From positions 62,001 through 126,000 of the forward strand of contig PABI01000092.1 of the NCBI GenBank assembly GCA_002699125.1: a stretch of 64,000 bases of DNA, in the 5' to 3' direction. A model generated the notes under the pieces. The model had not been told where the DNA came from. It was given only the letters and a program-made list of their open reading frames with translations, and did no database searches. The stretch is from Anaerolineaceae bacterium (GTDB lineage: Bacteria; Chloroflexota; Anaerolineae; Promineifilales; Promineifilaceae). This document shows positions 8,892 to 17,296 of this stretch, piece by piece. The translations under genes were made by a program, and so were the position numbers. Position 1 is the first letter of the stretch. Every line of letters starts with the position of its first letter.

Positions 8892-9788
8892 TTAAGGCCG
8901 GGCTGCCACGGTGACTTCGGTGGTGTGTACCTTGCCGCCGCGGACAAACTTGAGGGAAACGGCCGTATCCACCACATCACCCGCCAGCAGCGCTAGCAAA
9001 TCGTCATGAGACTGCACCGGGCTGTCGGCAAAGGCCACCAGCGTGTCGCCCAGCGTCAGGCCCGCTTTGGCCGCCGGGCTGTCGTTTTCCACGGAGGCAA
9101 CCAATAGGCCGCGCTTTTGTTCCAGCTCTGTCTTCACGTCATCGGGCAGGTGGACGCGCTGCGTGCTGACGCCCAGGTAGCCGCGCTGCACCCGACCGTG
9201 TGCCTGCAACGCATCGGCCACGCGAGCCAGGGTGGGGGTGGGGATGGTCAGGCTGACGCCGCGCCCCAAGGCTGAGGTGTTGAGCCCAATTAGCTGCCCG
9301 GCGGCATCTACCAGCGGGCCGCCGGAAAAACCGGGATACATCACCACGTCCGTTTGTAAATACCGGTCGATCTGGCCGCCAAGCTGCGTGCGCCAGCCAT
9401 CGCCCAGGGCAGAAACAATGCCCAACGTGGCCTGCACGGTGCGGCCCGGCCGCCCCAGTGCCAGTACCAGGTTGCCCACGCCCAGATTTTGCTTGTTGCC
9501 TTCCGTTAACGGGGTCAGGCCGCTGCCATCTACTTTAAGGAGAGCCAAATCAGTGGACGGATCGCGCCCGACCAGGCCGGCGGAGACGCGGCTGCCGTCG
9601 GGCAGGCCCACTTTGAGGCGCTCCTCGTGCCGCACCACGTGGTTGGCGGTGAGAATGAGGCCATCGGCGCTCCAGACGATGCCGGTGGCTCCGAGACGAC
9701 GCCGTCCTTCGACTCGCACAATGCCGCTGTCTGCCTGGGAAACGGCCGTTGCCAATGCCGCTGAAAGTTCAGTCAATACGTTGCTCAT
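8892..9788 (-). CDS. HtrA/DegP-like serine protease with one PDZ domain
   Basis: This is an S1C peptidase of 298 residues. The catalytic triad is His50 (LILTANHVV), Asp80 (DPSTDLALLKV) and Ser155 (YPGFSGGPLVDA). A C-terminal PDZ domain covers about residues 205-295 and includes GYLGVSTQRV, SPAAKAGLTLGDTLVAF and DLLALLAG. No signal peptide or membrane anchor is seen at the N-terminus, which begins MSNVLTELSAALATAVSQA, so a cytoplasmic location is the simplest reading. The start has TTCTCCT complement (AGGAGAAAAA) upstream. It forms a tandem with the PDZ-less protease downstream. Confidence 0.88.
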   Translation of the reverse strand: MSNVLTELSAALATAVSQADSGIVRVEGRRRLGATGIVWSADGLILTANHVVRHEERLKVGLPDGSRVSAGLVGRDPSTDLALLKVDGSGLTPLTEGNKQNLGVGNLVLALGRPGRTVQATLGIVSALGDGWRTQLGGQIDRYLQTDVVMYPGFSGGPLVDAAGQLIGLNTSALGRGVSLTIPTPTLARVADALQAHGRVQRGYLGVSTQRVHLPDDVKTELEQKRGLLVASVENDSPAAKAGLTLGDTLVAFADSPVQSHDDLLALLAGDVVDTAVSLKFVRGGKVHTTEVTVAARP

Positions 9789-10043
9789 TTTTTCTCCTGT
9801 AAAAATGGGACGCAGATTGCCCTGATCTTTATGATTACCATGATCATGGATATCAGGTAAATCAGCGTTCTATTTCTATTGATGATTTTGTAAATTTGTA
9901 TGCGATATAGTCTAGGAGAAAAATGGTTGTACCAAATCAGCCGTTTCGGGAGTAGTTACCTGGAAGAATGGGTAGGTGCTCAAACTCCTTCCTGGCCCTT
10001 CCCCTAAAATGGGGAGGGAACTTTGCCCCTGGGGTGAGGGTGA

Positions 10044-10703
10044 TTACAACAGCAACAATCCCAGCCGCGTGGCCTGCACCACCGCTTCGGTGCGGCTCTG
10101 GGCATTGAGCTTGCCCAGGATGGCGTTGACGTGAAACTTCACGGTGTGGTTGCTGATTTCCAGCTGGTGGGCGATGGCTTTGTTGGTGAGCCCTTCGGCT
10201 AAAAGATAGAGCACTTCGTTTTCGCGGGGGGTGAGTTCGGTGAATTCCGGCAGGGCGTCGGTGGAGAGAGGGGTGTCGGGCAGAACGGCCGTTACAAATT
10301 CCGGGTCCAGCGTCGCCAGACCGTGTAAGCTGGCTTGCAGTGCGGCCACAATGGCTGCCGATGGGGCATCCCGCCGCAGCATCGCTTGAATGCCGAGGGA
10401 CCAGAGTTGGGAAACGGCCGTTTCATCCGGCAAAAGCGCCACCACGGGCAGGGGAAACGGCTCGTCATCGGGCAGCGTGGCCAGCGGCTCCCAGCCCACA
10501 TCCCAGACGACGCCGTCTAGCTGGGCCAGCGGCCAATCATTGACCGCTTCCGTCGCTTGCAAATCGGCCAGCCAATCCGCCAGATTCATCTGGGCCACGA
10601 TATCGCAGCCAGGCTCTGCTGCCAGCAACGCCGCCAAGCCGGCACGAGCCAGAGGGTCGTTGGCCACAATCGCCACAGAAACAGTCGCATCAATTTCGCT
10701 CAT
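10044..10703 (-). CDS. LuxR/NarL-type response regulator
   Basis: This is a two-domain transcription regulator of about 219 residues. The N-terminal half is a divergent receiver: the hydrophobic strand [20 protein letters not shown] begins it and the probable phospho-acceptor Asp lies in GVVWDVGWE, but the usual acidic pair is weak. The C-terminal half is a clear LuxR helix-turn-helix, [43 protein letters not shown] in two adjoining pieces. No histidine kinase is adjacent, so it is an orphan regulator. The start is taken at ATG 10703; a GTG at 10721 is possible and neither has a clear ribosome-binding site. It diverges from the MFS gene at 10891 across a family C dyad. Confidence 0.82.
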   Translation of the reverse strand: MSEIDATVSVAIVANDPLARAGLAALLAAEPGCDIVAQMNLADWLADLQATEAVNDWPLAQLDGVVWDVGWEPLATLPDDEPFPLPVVALLPDETAVSQLWSLGIQAMLRRDAPSAAIVAALQASLHGLATLDPEFVTAVLPDTPLSTDALPEFTELTPRENEVLYLLAEGLTNKAIAHQLEISNHTVKFHVNAILGKLNAQSRTEAVVQATRLGLLLL

Positions 10704-10749
10704 GGCGGCCAAGCGTACCACAGTTCTCTATGAGGTAGGTAAGATTTTC

Positions 10750-10812
10750 AGGTGCGATGCACTTGCAACTGGTATTTGATGATAAACGGATTGGGAAAAG
10801 TGCGTCGCACCT
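10750..10812. repeat. Family C dyad, copy 2
   Basis: AGGTGCGATGCACTT and AAGTGCGTCGCACCT form the arms of a dyad in the divergent promoter region between the LuxR-type regulator and the MFS gene. Confidence 0.75.
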
Positions 10813-10890
10813 TTCTGCCCATTCGCAAAATAGGACTGTTGGGAGTAAGATTCGCCTCTTTTGGACCGCAACGACTCACGAAGGAACCTG

Positions 10891-12147
10891 ATGACAACCG
10901 CAACAATTTCTCATTCCGTTCGCCAGCGCCTGACCGGTGCCCTGTTTGTCTCCCAAAGCTTATTTTCTGCGGCAATGATTGCCGCATTCACGTTGTCGCC
11001 CATTTTGGCCGCGGAGTTGGGTGGCAGTGACAGCGCCGCTGGTGTACCGAACACGGTCACGCTGCTGGGGCGTGCGGCCGCAGCTTATCCTATCGGCTGG
11101 CTGTTTGATAAAGTGGGCCGGCGGATGGGATTGTCAATTGGCTTTGCCCTGGCGCTGGCGGGTGCCGTGCTCACCGTTTGGTCGGTGATGAACGGCTCGT
11201 TCATTGGCTTTTGTGCCGGGGCGGCTTTGATGGGCATGGGGCGCGGCGGCAGCGACCAGGCGCGCTACGTGGCGGCTGAAGTGCAAACGGCCGATCGCCG
11301 GGCCAAGGTGATTGGGCTGATGGTGTTTGCCGGGACGGTGGGCGCGGTGGGTGGTCCGGCTTTGGTGGGGCCGTCGTCACGCTTGGCCGAGGCGTGGGAC
11401 TTTCTAGGCGATACCGGACCGTATTGGGCTGCCGCCGGACTATACGCCATTGGTCTTTTGACGATTTTCTTCTTTCTACGTCCCGATCCTAAACAGGTGA
11501 GCCGGATAATTGAAGCCGAGAATCCCATCAAAGAACCGGATGTACCGGCACGGCCGTTAACCAAAATTTTCAGCCAGCCGACGGTGCTGCTGGCCGTGGC
11601 GGCGATGGCCATTGGCCAGCTGGTGATGGCCTTGATCATGGTCATTACCCCGCTGCACATGGATCACAATAACCACAGCACGGAATCCGTTTCGCTGGTG
11701 ATTATGGCCCATACGTTGGGGATGTTTGGCTTGTCCAGCGTGACGGGCTGGTTGATTGATCGATACGGCCGTATCCCCCTGATCGTGGCTGGAGCCGCAA
11801 TCCTGATCATTTCTGGCATCCTGGCCCCACTGTCTGTGGCTGTGCCCAATCTGGCGGTGGCCCTCTTTTTGCTAGGGCTGGGCTGGAACTTTTGCTTTAT
11901 CGCCGGGTCATCGCTGCTGGCCGATGCGCTGGCGGCCCGAGAACGAGCCCGGGCGCAGGGGGCCAGCGAGGTGCTGGTGTCGCTGGCTACGGGCGTGGGC
12001 AGTTTGGGGACGGGGGCTGTGTTTGACCAGGGGGGCATGACGGCCGTTGCCGCCGTGGGCATTGCTCTCTCGCTTTTACTGGTGGCCGGGCTGTTTTGGT
12101 TTCACCGTTTGCAGCAGCGTACCGCGCCACCAACTGCTCCGGCCTAG
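10891..12147 (+). CDS. MFS transporter
   Basis: This is a 12-helix major facilitator permease of about 418 residues. The first loop carries GWLFDKVGRRMGL, the canonical MFS loop 2-3 motif, and the symmetric GWLIDRYGRIPL is in the second half. A central loop with FFFLRPDPKQVSRIIEAE separates the halves. The substrate is unknown. The start is the ATG at 10891 with AAGGAA upstream; the longer frame begins with TTG and runs into the intergenic region. It is divergent from the LuxR-type regulator, which is a candidate controller on position alone, and convergent with the PT-rich lipoprotein gene 27 bases downstream. Confidence 0.82.
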   Translation: MTTATISHSVRQRLTGALFVSQSLFSAAMIAAFTLSPILAAELGGSDSAAGVPNTVTLLGRAAAAYPIGWLFDKVGRRMGLSIGFALALAGAVLTVWSVMNGSFIGFCAGAALMGMGRGGSDQARYVAAEVQTADRRAKVIGLMVFAGTVGAVGGPALVGPSSRLAEAWDFLGDTGPYWAAAGLYAIGLLTIFFFLRPDPKQVSRIIEAENPIKEPDVPARPLTKIFSQPTVLLAVAAMAIGQLVMALIMVITPLHMDHNNHSTESVSLVIMAHTLGMFGLSSVTGWLIDRYGRIPLIVAGAAILIISGILAPLSVAVPNLAVALFLLGLGWNFCFIAGSSLLADALAARERARAQGASEVLVSLATGVGSLGTGAVFDQGGMTAVAAVGIALSLLLVAGLFWFHRLQQRTAPPTAPA

Positions 12148-12174
12148 CAGCTTGCTTCTCCGTTACTGTTGTTA

Positions 12175-13710
12175 TTAATTTTTGGTGAGCGTGAGCGTGT
12201 AGCCCGCCGCTCCGGCCTCAAAATCGAGTACGCCAATCATATACATGCCGTTTTCTGTCAGACTGACATTCATGATTGTGCCATCCTGGAAAACTGTCCC
12301 GATGGAGTCGAAGTCTGGCGGGCCGAACAAACCGACCACAAAGTCACCTTCCGCGCCAGTGGCGGCGCTGGAAATGGAGACGTTATCGTCTGCGGTCCCC
12401 AAAAAGCACCAATAATCAATGCCCAGTACTTCAATACGATTGTTTATGGTCTGACCATACTCAATGCGTCCTTTTATCGTGTCGGGGAAGCCGCCGCCTT
12501 CGCTAAAGACCAGGCAGTAATCGCCCTCGTTGTCATTTAGATTGTAAATACGGATTTTGTAATCCAGCGCTGTGTTGAGCTGGGCGTTTACAATTGATTC
12601 CAGTCCGCCGTTGCCGGTGTTGTTGGCTTGCTGCACCACATCACTCGTTGGCCCGATAATTTCCAGAACGATGTTCATAGTGGGTTCGGCAACGGCCGTT
12701 ATCGTAATGGCCCCGTTATAATCAAATATCACCGGGTATAGGTGGGCCTGTTCGGCTTCAAGTAGTTCCAAAATCGGCTGCTCTGGCCCCAGCGGGTCAA
12801 ACTCAACCGTGTCGAAGTCGCTGGGGTTGCGGGTGGTTGTGGCCAGCGCGCCTGTTGTTGGGGTTGGGTTGCCACCGTTGGCACTCGTGGGCGTTGGTGT
12901 GCCGCTGCCGCTGCTGGCTGTGGGGGTAGCGGCACCGTTGGGAGGTGAGGTTGGCGTGCCGGTGCCGGTATCACCTTCTCGGGTGGGGGAAGGGGTAAAC
13001 GTGGGTTCCCCTGCCTCATCTTCTCTGGTTGGGGTACTGGTAGACGTGCCGTCTCCCGGTGGGGCAGGAACGGTGGTGCTGGCCAGGGTGGGCGTGCCAA
13101 CCGGCTCGCCGTCGTCCCCTTCCGGGCGCGTGGGGGTCAAGGTGGGTGTTAAATTGTTGTCGGTGGGCGTGGCAACGGCCGTATCCTCATCCACATCGGC
13201 AATTTGTGTACCAGAACCGGTTGGCGTTAAGGTCACGCGAGCAATCGGGCTGGGGGAAACAATGTCACGGGCTTTGAGATACCAAATTTCGGCAGTGGTC
13301 GCGCTTTTGCCGCAGCCTACTGGTCCCTCAAATAATTGCCAGACGCCCACAACGGTCATGGTAAGATTGCTGGGCAGCAGCGAGCGCACCTGCGAACCAA
13401 ATCCGCCAATAGCCACGACGCTGCCGTCTGCTGCCGCCAGCTCCCAGGTAGCTGGTGCCGGATGTGGATCTGAGTCGCACACCAGCAGAGGCAGCCGCCG
13501 GTATTGACCCGTGATTTCTATAAAGCTGTCAGCGTATGCTTCTGGATCTGCCACTAACTCTGTAATACTGACGGCCAGCGGCTGCGCAGTGTCGGGTGTC
13601 TCCTCAGGCTCGGCTGCGTCGGCAAAAGGGGTGGGGGTGGGTCGAGCTTCGCCGCAGGCAATGAGTAATGTTAGCAGTACGAGGAGAAAGATGAGATGAC
13701 GTTGTTTCAT
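12175..13710 (-). CDS. Secreted lipoprotein with Pro/Thr-rich linker and PPC-like repeats
   Basis: The protein starts with a lipoprotein signal peptide ending in LLTLLIACG, so Cys is predicted to be lipidated at the outer face of the membrane. A first small domain (about residues 45-155) contains ITELVADPEAYADSFIEITGQY and resembles an OB-like fold, with four Cys in the mature part. A long linker rich in TPT, TPTP and SPTR repeats covers roughly residues 160-295. The C-terminal 200 residues contain two similar beta-rich segments (ITAVAEPTMNIVLEIIGP and NVSISSAATGAEGDFVVGLFGP), reminiscent of bacterial pre-peptidase C-terminal domains. The function is unknown. The ATG at 13710 is chosen because GGA lies six bases upstream; 13716 is also possible. 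Confidence 0.8.
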   Translation of the reverse strand: MKQRHLIFLLVLLTLLIACGEARPTPTPFADAAEPEETPDTAQPLAVSITELVADPEAYADSFIEITGQYRRLPLLVCDSDPHPAPATWELAAADGSVVAIGGFGSQVRSLLPSNLTMTVVGVWQLFEGPVGCGKSATTAEIWYLKARDIVSPSPIARVTLTPTGSGTQIADVDEDTAVATPTDNNLTPTLTPTRPEGDDGEPVGTPTLASTTVPAPPGDGTSTSTPTREDEAGEPTFTPSPTREGDTGTGTPTSPPNGAATPTASSGSGTPTPTSANGGNPTPTTGALATTTRNPSDFDTVEFDPLGPEQPILELLEAEQAHLYPVIFDYNGAITITAVAEPTMNIVLEIIGPTSDVVQQANNTGNGGLESIVNAQLNTALDYKIRIYNLNDNEGDYCLVFSEGGGFPDTIKGRIEYGQTINNRIEVLGIDYWCFLGTADDNVSISSAATGAEGDFVVGLFGPPDFDSIGTVFQDGTIMNVSLTENGMYMIGVLDFEAGAAGYTLTLTKN

Positions 13711-13991
13711 ATACATTCCAGATTCATTGACAAAGTTGGGAGAACAAAAAGTCCTGAAAATAATTCAACTTAAACAAGTTATTGTTCCCCTTAACGTAAG
13801 CTGCGCACATTTCTAAAAACCTGCCGCAGTTTACGTAATCTGCCGTATGATACCAAAATTAGCGAAGAAAGTGTGCAATGGTTCATAATTGCTAAGACAA
13901 ATGATGAACGAAGCCCTGAGGATTTTGCTGAATCTCACTGTATTCTCAAAGAGAGAAATTCCTTGGGCTTGGACACAGGCGAGGATTTTTT

Positions 13992-14972
13992 ATGAGATAT
14001 GACGATCCGTTGTATGGTGAAACGATAATTGACGAGCCGATTTTGCAGGCGTTAATTCACTCTCCGGCGGTGCAGCGGCTGCATCATGTGTTGCAGCACG
14101 GCATCACGGGCCTGATTGGGCTGACGGAGCCAATTACCCGGTTTGAACATTCGTTAGGGGTCATGCTGCTGGTGCGGCGGTTGGGCGGTCCGGTTCGGGA
14201 GCAAATTGCGGCGCTGCTGCATGATGTGAGCCATACGGCTTTTAGCCACGTGATTGATTACGTGTTGGATGACCATGATGAGCAAAGTTATCACGACGAA
14301 ATGAAAGAAGCGTACATGGCCACTACTGATTTGCCAGATACTTTGGGGCGATTTGGTTACAATTGGCGCGACTTTGTGGATGAAGATGCCTATCCTCTGC
14401 TGGAACAGCCATCACCCAGATTATGTGCTGACCGGATTGATTATTTTTTACGGGATTGTGTGGGTTTGGGCCTGGCGGAGCAGGCGGATATTGATCGGGC
14501 GGTGGCGCATTTGGTGGTGCAAGACGGCCGTATCGCCCTCAATGATCTTTCTGTCGCCCAATGGTTTGGCCATACCTTTATGCAGGCAGATGACGCCAGC
14601 TGGGCTAACTTTCGCGAAGTGGGACTGTATGAATTGACGGCCCGAGCGATTCGGCGTGGTTTGGAGATAAGCGCCATCGTTCAGGATGACTTTTGGCTGA
14701 CGGATGAGGTGCTGTGGCAAAAGCTGCACGCGCATGACGACCTCCATCTGCAAGCCCTGCTCAGTCAGGTCTCATTAGAAACTGAATTTGTGTGGGATGA
14801 GGCCAATCCGACATTTTTGGTGAGCACCAAGCTGCGGGCAATCGATCCGGATGTGTGGCATGAGGGAGCGTTACGGCCGTTATCCACCCTGGACCCCGAG
14901 TTTGCTGCAAAACGAGCGGCGTACCTCAGCCGCAAGCAAGGTTCTTGGCCCATGCGAGTAATTTCGAGGTGA
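13992..14972 (+). CDS. HD-domain phosphohydrolase
   Basis: This is a 326-residue metal-dependent phosphohydrolase of the HD superfamily. The metal ligands are visible: His53 in TRFEHSLGV, the His77-Asp78 pair in ALLHDVSHTAFSH, and a later Asp in CADRIDYFLRD. The layout matches SAMHD1/dGTPase-like and YwfO-like HD proteins, which act on nucleotides, but the substrate cannot be fixed from sequence. The protein is soluble. GAGG lies seven bases before the ATG. The gap of 281 bases before it (13711-13991) shows no gene or strong dyad. It is followed by a hairpin overlapping its stop codon and then the flavin reductase-like gene. Confidence 0.85.
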   Translation: MRYDDPLYGETIIDEPILQALIHSPAVQRLHHVLQHGITGLIGLTEPITRFEHSLGVMLLVRRLGGPVREQIAALLHDVSHTAFSHVIDYVLDDHDEQSYHDEMKEAYMATTDLPDTLGRFGYNWRDFVDEDAYPLLEQPSPRLCADRIDYFLRDCVGLGLAEQADIDRAVAHLVVQDGRIALNDLSVAQWFGHTFMQADDASWANFREVGLYELTARAIRRGLEISAIVQDDFWLTDEVLWQKLHAHDDLHLQALLSQVSLETEFVWDEANPTFLVSTKLRAIDPDVWHEGALRPLSTLDPEFAAKRAAYLSRKQGSWPMRVISR

Positions 14973-14999
14973 CAGTCACTTTTGGAAGTGACTGTCACC
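14968..14999. repeat. Perfect hairpin overlapping the HD gene stop
   Basis: GGTGACAGTCACTT and its complement form a 14-bp stem with a TTGG loop, 18 nt before the next ATG. Each arm contains the sub-palindrome GTGACAGTCAC. Confidence 0.7.
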
Positions 15000-15016
15000 C
15001 CTAGTTTGAGGAAAAA

Positions 15017-15646
15017 ATGCAATTAAACCCAGAAGAATTGAGTAACAGAGATCGATACAAGTTGATGATTGGCGCGATTGTGCCGCGGCCCATTGCCTGG
15101 GTCAGCACGATTGACGCTGAGGGAAGGCCGAATCTGGCACCATTTTCTTTTTTTACGGCCGTTTGCTCAAATCCCATGACGCTGCTGTTTTCGCCCGGCT
15201 GGAGCGGCCTGCGAGGGCGTATGAAGGATACGCTGTACAACATTCGGGCCGTGCCTGAATTTGTCATCAACATCACCAATGAGGCCACGGCCAAAGCGAT
15301 GAACCTGACGGCCACCGAGTTTGAAGCGGGCATTGATGAGTTTGCCTGGGCGGGGGTGACCCCAGCACCCAGCCAGACAATTAGCGTGCCGCGCGTGGCC
15401 GAAGCGCCGGTGGCGTTTGAGTGCAAGCTGCAACAAATTGTGGTGATTAACGAGGGGCCAGGTGGCGGTGCGGCCGTTTTTGGCGAGGTGCAGTCGGTGT
15501 TTGTGCGGGACGATTTGTATGAAAACGGCCGTATTCCCACGGAGAAGCTTCAGCCAATCGGCCGTTTGGCTGGACCAAGCTACGCGCACATCAACGACTT
15601 CTTTGAAATGCACCGCGTTCCGCCGCCACCGAAAGACGAAGGCTAA
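15017..15646 (+). CDS. Flavin reductase-like FMN-binding protein
   Basis: This is a 209-residue split-barrel protein of the flavin reductase (DIM6/NTAB) family that binds FMN. The N-terminus YKLMIGAIVPRPIAWVSTID followed by GRPNLAPFSFFTAVCSNPMTL is the family hallmark. A central EFVINITNE and a C-terminal RLAGPSYAHINDFFEMHRVP complete the domain. It could serve as a flavin reductase or an FMN-dependent redox protein; no partner oxygenase is next to it. It has GAGG about eight bases before ATG. The downstream membrane protein begins six bases after its stop, so the two are probably co-transcribed. Confidence 0.87.
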   Translation: MQLNPEELSNRDRYKLMIGAIVPRPIAWVSTIDAEGRPNLAPFSFFTAVCSNPMTLLFSPGWSGLRGRMKDTLYNIRAVPEFVINITNEATAKAMNLTATEFEAGIDEFAWAGVTPAPSQTISVPRVAEAPVAFECKLQQIVVINEGPGGGAAVFGEVQSVFVRDDLYENGRIPTEKLQPIGRLAGPSYAHINDFFEMHRVPPPPKDEG

Positions 15647-15652
15647 TCAACA

Positions 15653-16660
15653 ATGTATGCCTCCGAGTGGCGACATTCCGCGCAAGAAGTAGATCAGCGT
15701 CTTTGGCAGCGTATCTCACTTTTGGAGATGTTTGCCCTGGCGCTTTGTTTTGGGTTGGCGGGCATTTTTGCCTGGTACCGCTCGCAGGGAAAAGCATTCT
15801 CCTACGATTTTGAGACTTATTTGCTGGCCGGCAATGGGGATTTAGGCGTTCATTATTATGCCTTTTGGATTTTGCCGGTATTCCAAATTTTAGCGGCTCT
15901 GCCATCCATCCTTAGCTTTTTCATTTGGAATGCACTCAACATCCTGGGGGTTTTTGCCGCTTCGCGCATCTTGGGTGAGGAAAAGCGCTGGGCGCTGGCT
16001 CTACTAACTTACCAGATGTTTTACGTGCTTTATTATGGGAACATCGTCGGCATACTGATAGTTGGATTGGCGCTTTTGTGGTGGGGGCTAACCCATCGTC
16101 GCTGGCATCTGGCCGGGCTGGGCCTGGTATTGGCTGTAACAAAATATCAGCTGGGCCTGTCTTTTGGCTTAATTCTGTTGCTAATGGCCGACATCTCCTG
16201 GCGCGATCGCCTTAAAGTATTTGTAGTGCCTTTCCTGACGCTGCTCGTTTCGCTGCTGATTTACCCGCTCTGGCCAATCGAATCCATGCGCATCATCCTC
16301 GCCAATCCGCCCAACAGCCTGGGTAACATTTCGCTCTGGCAATGGCTGGGCCCCTTTGCCCTGCTTCTGTGGCTGCCGCCGCTTGGGCTGCCACTTTCAG
16401 CGCAACAGCGGCTCATTGCGCTGGCGGCCACCGCCACAATGACCTTACCGTACTTCCAGCAAACAGATTTGTTGGCGTTGTTTGTTCCCCCACTGGGCTG
16501 GCTCCCGCTGGTGGGCAATCTGGGATTTTACCTTTATGCCAAATACACCTGGCAAGGGTTTGCCGTATTGGCGATTATTCCTTTGTTCATCTACTTGCGA
16601 ATAATTGGCCCACCCATAGTGTCCTGGTTGCGCCAGAAAACGGCCGATAATTCTAATTAG
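15653..16660 (+). CDS. Polytopic membrane protein, GT87/DUF2029-like
   Basis: This is a 335-residue integral membrane protein with about nine to ten hydrophobic helices. After TM1 comes the short loop YRSQGKAFSYDFETYLLAG, with acidic residues in the first extracytoplasmic loop as in GT-C glycosyltransferases. YYGNIVGILIVGLALLWW then LAGLGLVLAVTKYQLG matches the GT87/DUF2029 pattern in which a helix ends in K-(x)-P/Q near the membrane face. A polyprenyl-phosphate-mannose-dependent mannosyltransferase role is plausible but not shown. It follows the flavin reductase-like gene by six bases without an evident Shine-Dalgarno, suggesting coupled translation. Confidence 0.7.
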   Translation: MYASEWRHSAQEVDQRLWQRISLLEMFALALCFGLAGIFAWYRSQGKAFSYDFETYLLAGNGDLGVHYYAFWILPVFQILAALPSILSFFIWNALNILGVFAASRILGEEKRWALALLTYQMFYVLYYGNIVGILIVGLALLWWGLTHRRWHLAGLGLVLAVTKYQLGLSFGLILLLMADISWRDRLKVFVVPFLTLLVSLLIYPLWPIESMRIILANPPNSLGNISLWQWLGPFALLLWLPPLGLPLSAQQRLIALAATATMTLPYFQQTDLLALFVPPLGWLPLVGNLGFYLYAKYTWQGFAVLAIIPLFIYLRIIGPPIVSWLRQKTADNSN

Positions 16661-16744
16661 CACTCGGTATTGAGCCCGGAATTTTTTACGAAAAGCTATG
16701 GAGGAAAAGCCTCACAAACCTCTGGGTTCTCTGTGGCAAAAATG

Positions 16745-17023
16745 TCACTCAATGCCGATGGAAAACATGCTTTCCAGGTCGTGTTGGGAGAAAACGCGGA
16801 AGGCGATGAGCGTTTCGGAGTTGGTGATGCCGGGCACGCTGAGCATCTTTTCCGTCACCAGCTCGGCCATTGTGTCATTGTCCGGCACGCGAATGATGGC
16901 CACCAGATCAAAACGGCCGCCTACCGAAAACACCTCGCTAATCCCCATCAGCTCGGCCAAACGGCCGCCGACTTCGTTAATTTTGCCCGGTTCTACATTT
17001 AATAAAACGACTGTGCTGACCAT
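16745..17023 (-). CDS. Stand-alone Lrp/AsnC-type effector (RAM) domain protein
   Basis: This 92-residue protein is essentially only the ligand-binding RAM domain of Lrp/AsnC regulators. STVVLLNVEPGKINEVGGRL is the first strand-helix unit, GRFDLVAIIRVPDNDTMAELV the second, and VPGITNSETLIAF the characteristic PGI..T element. There is no helix-turn-helix. Family members of this kind bind amino acids and may modulate full-length regulators or enzymes. It lies alone between a convergent membrane protein gene and the divergent aconitase gene. AGGAGTCGATT precedes its ATG, a good ribosome-binding site. Confidence 0.88.
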   Translation of the reverse strand: MVSTVVLLNVEPGKINEVGGRLAELMGISEVFSVGGRFDLVAIIRVPDNDTMAELVTEKMLSVPGITNSETLIAFRVFSQHDLESMFSIGIE

Positions 17024-17141
17024 AATCGACTCCTTCTGTGAGAATATGCAATACCTTATCTGGAAGTCGGCCGTTCGGCAATAAATTCTCCCGTTTAGAT
17101 TGTCCTGGTCAAACGGCCGTTTCCCCCCTCACCATTTCCGC

Positions 17142-17147
17142 TATAAT
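17142..17147 (+). promoter_or_regulatory. Candidate -10 box (TATAAT) upstream of acnA
   Basis: TATAAT lies about 150 nt before the acnA ATG. ACGGCCGTTTCC is upstream of it, but no good -35 hexamer is present at 17 bp. Confidence 0.35.
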
Positions 17148-17189
17148 ACCCCCAAAGTCACAAATGTAATGAAGAATCTATCTGAAAAA

Positions 17190-17257
17190 GCCACAGAGGA
17201 AAAAGAGAAGATAGAGAACTTGAGACCAATCTCAGAAATCTCTGTGAACTCTGTGGC
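17190..17257. repeat. GCCACAGAG...CTCTGTGGC repeat, leader of acnA
   Basis: GCCACAGAG and CTCTGTGGC arms enclose imperfect AGAGAA/TTCTCT-like sequence in the acnA leader. Related half-sites occur at 16729-16737 and in the LCP leader at 30434-30493. Confidence 0.6.
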
Positions 17258-17296
17258 CAATATTCGGATAGGTACTAAGACAAACGAGGTATTAAC

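Noticed and set aside
12809..13507. Val/Gly/Ser-rich plus-strand frame opposite the PT-rich lipoprotein
   Set aside because: It is the antisense reading of the Thr/Pro repeat linker, without start signal or domain.
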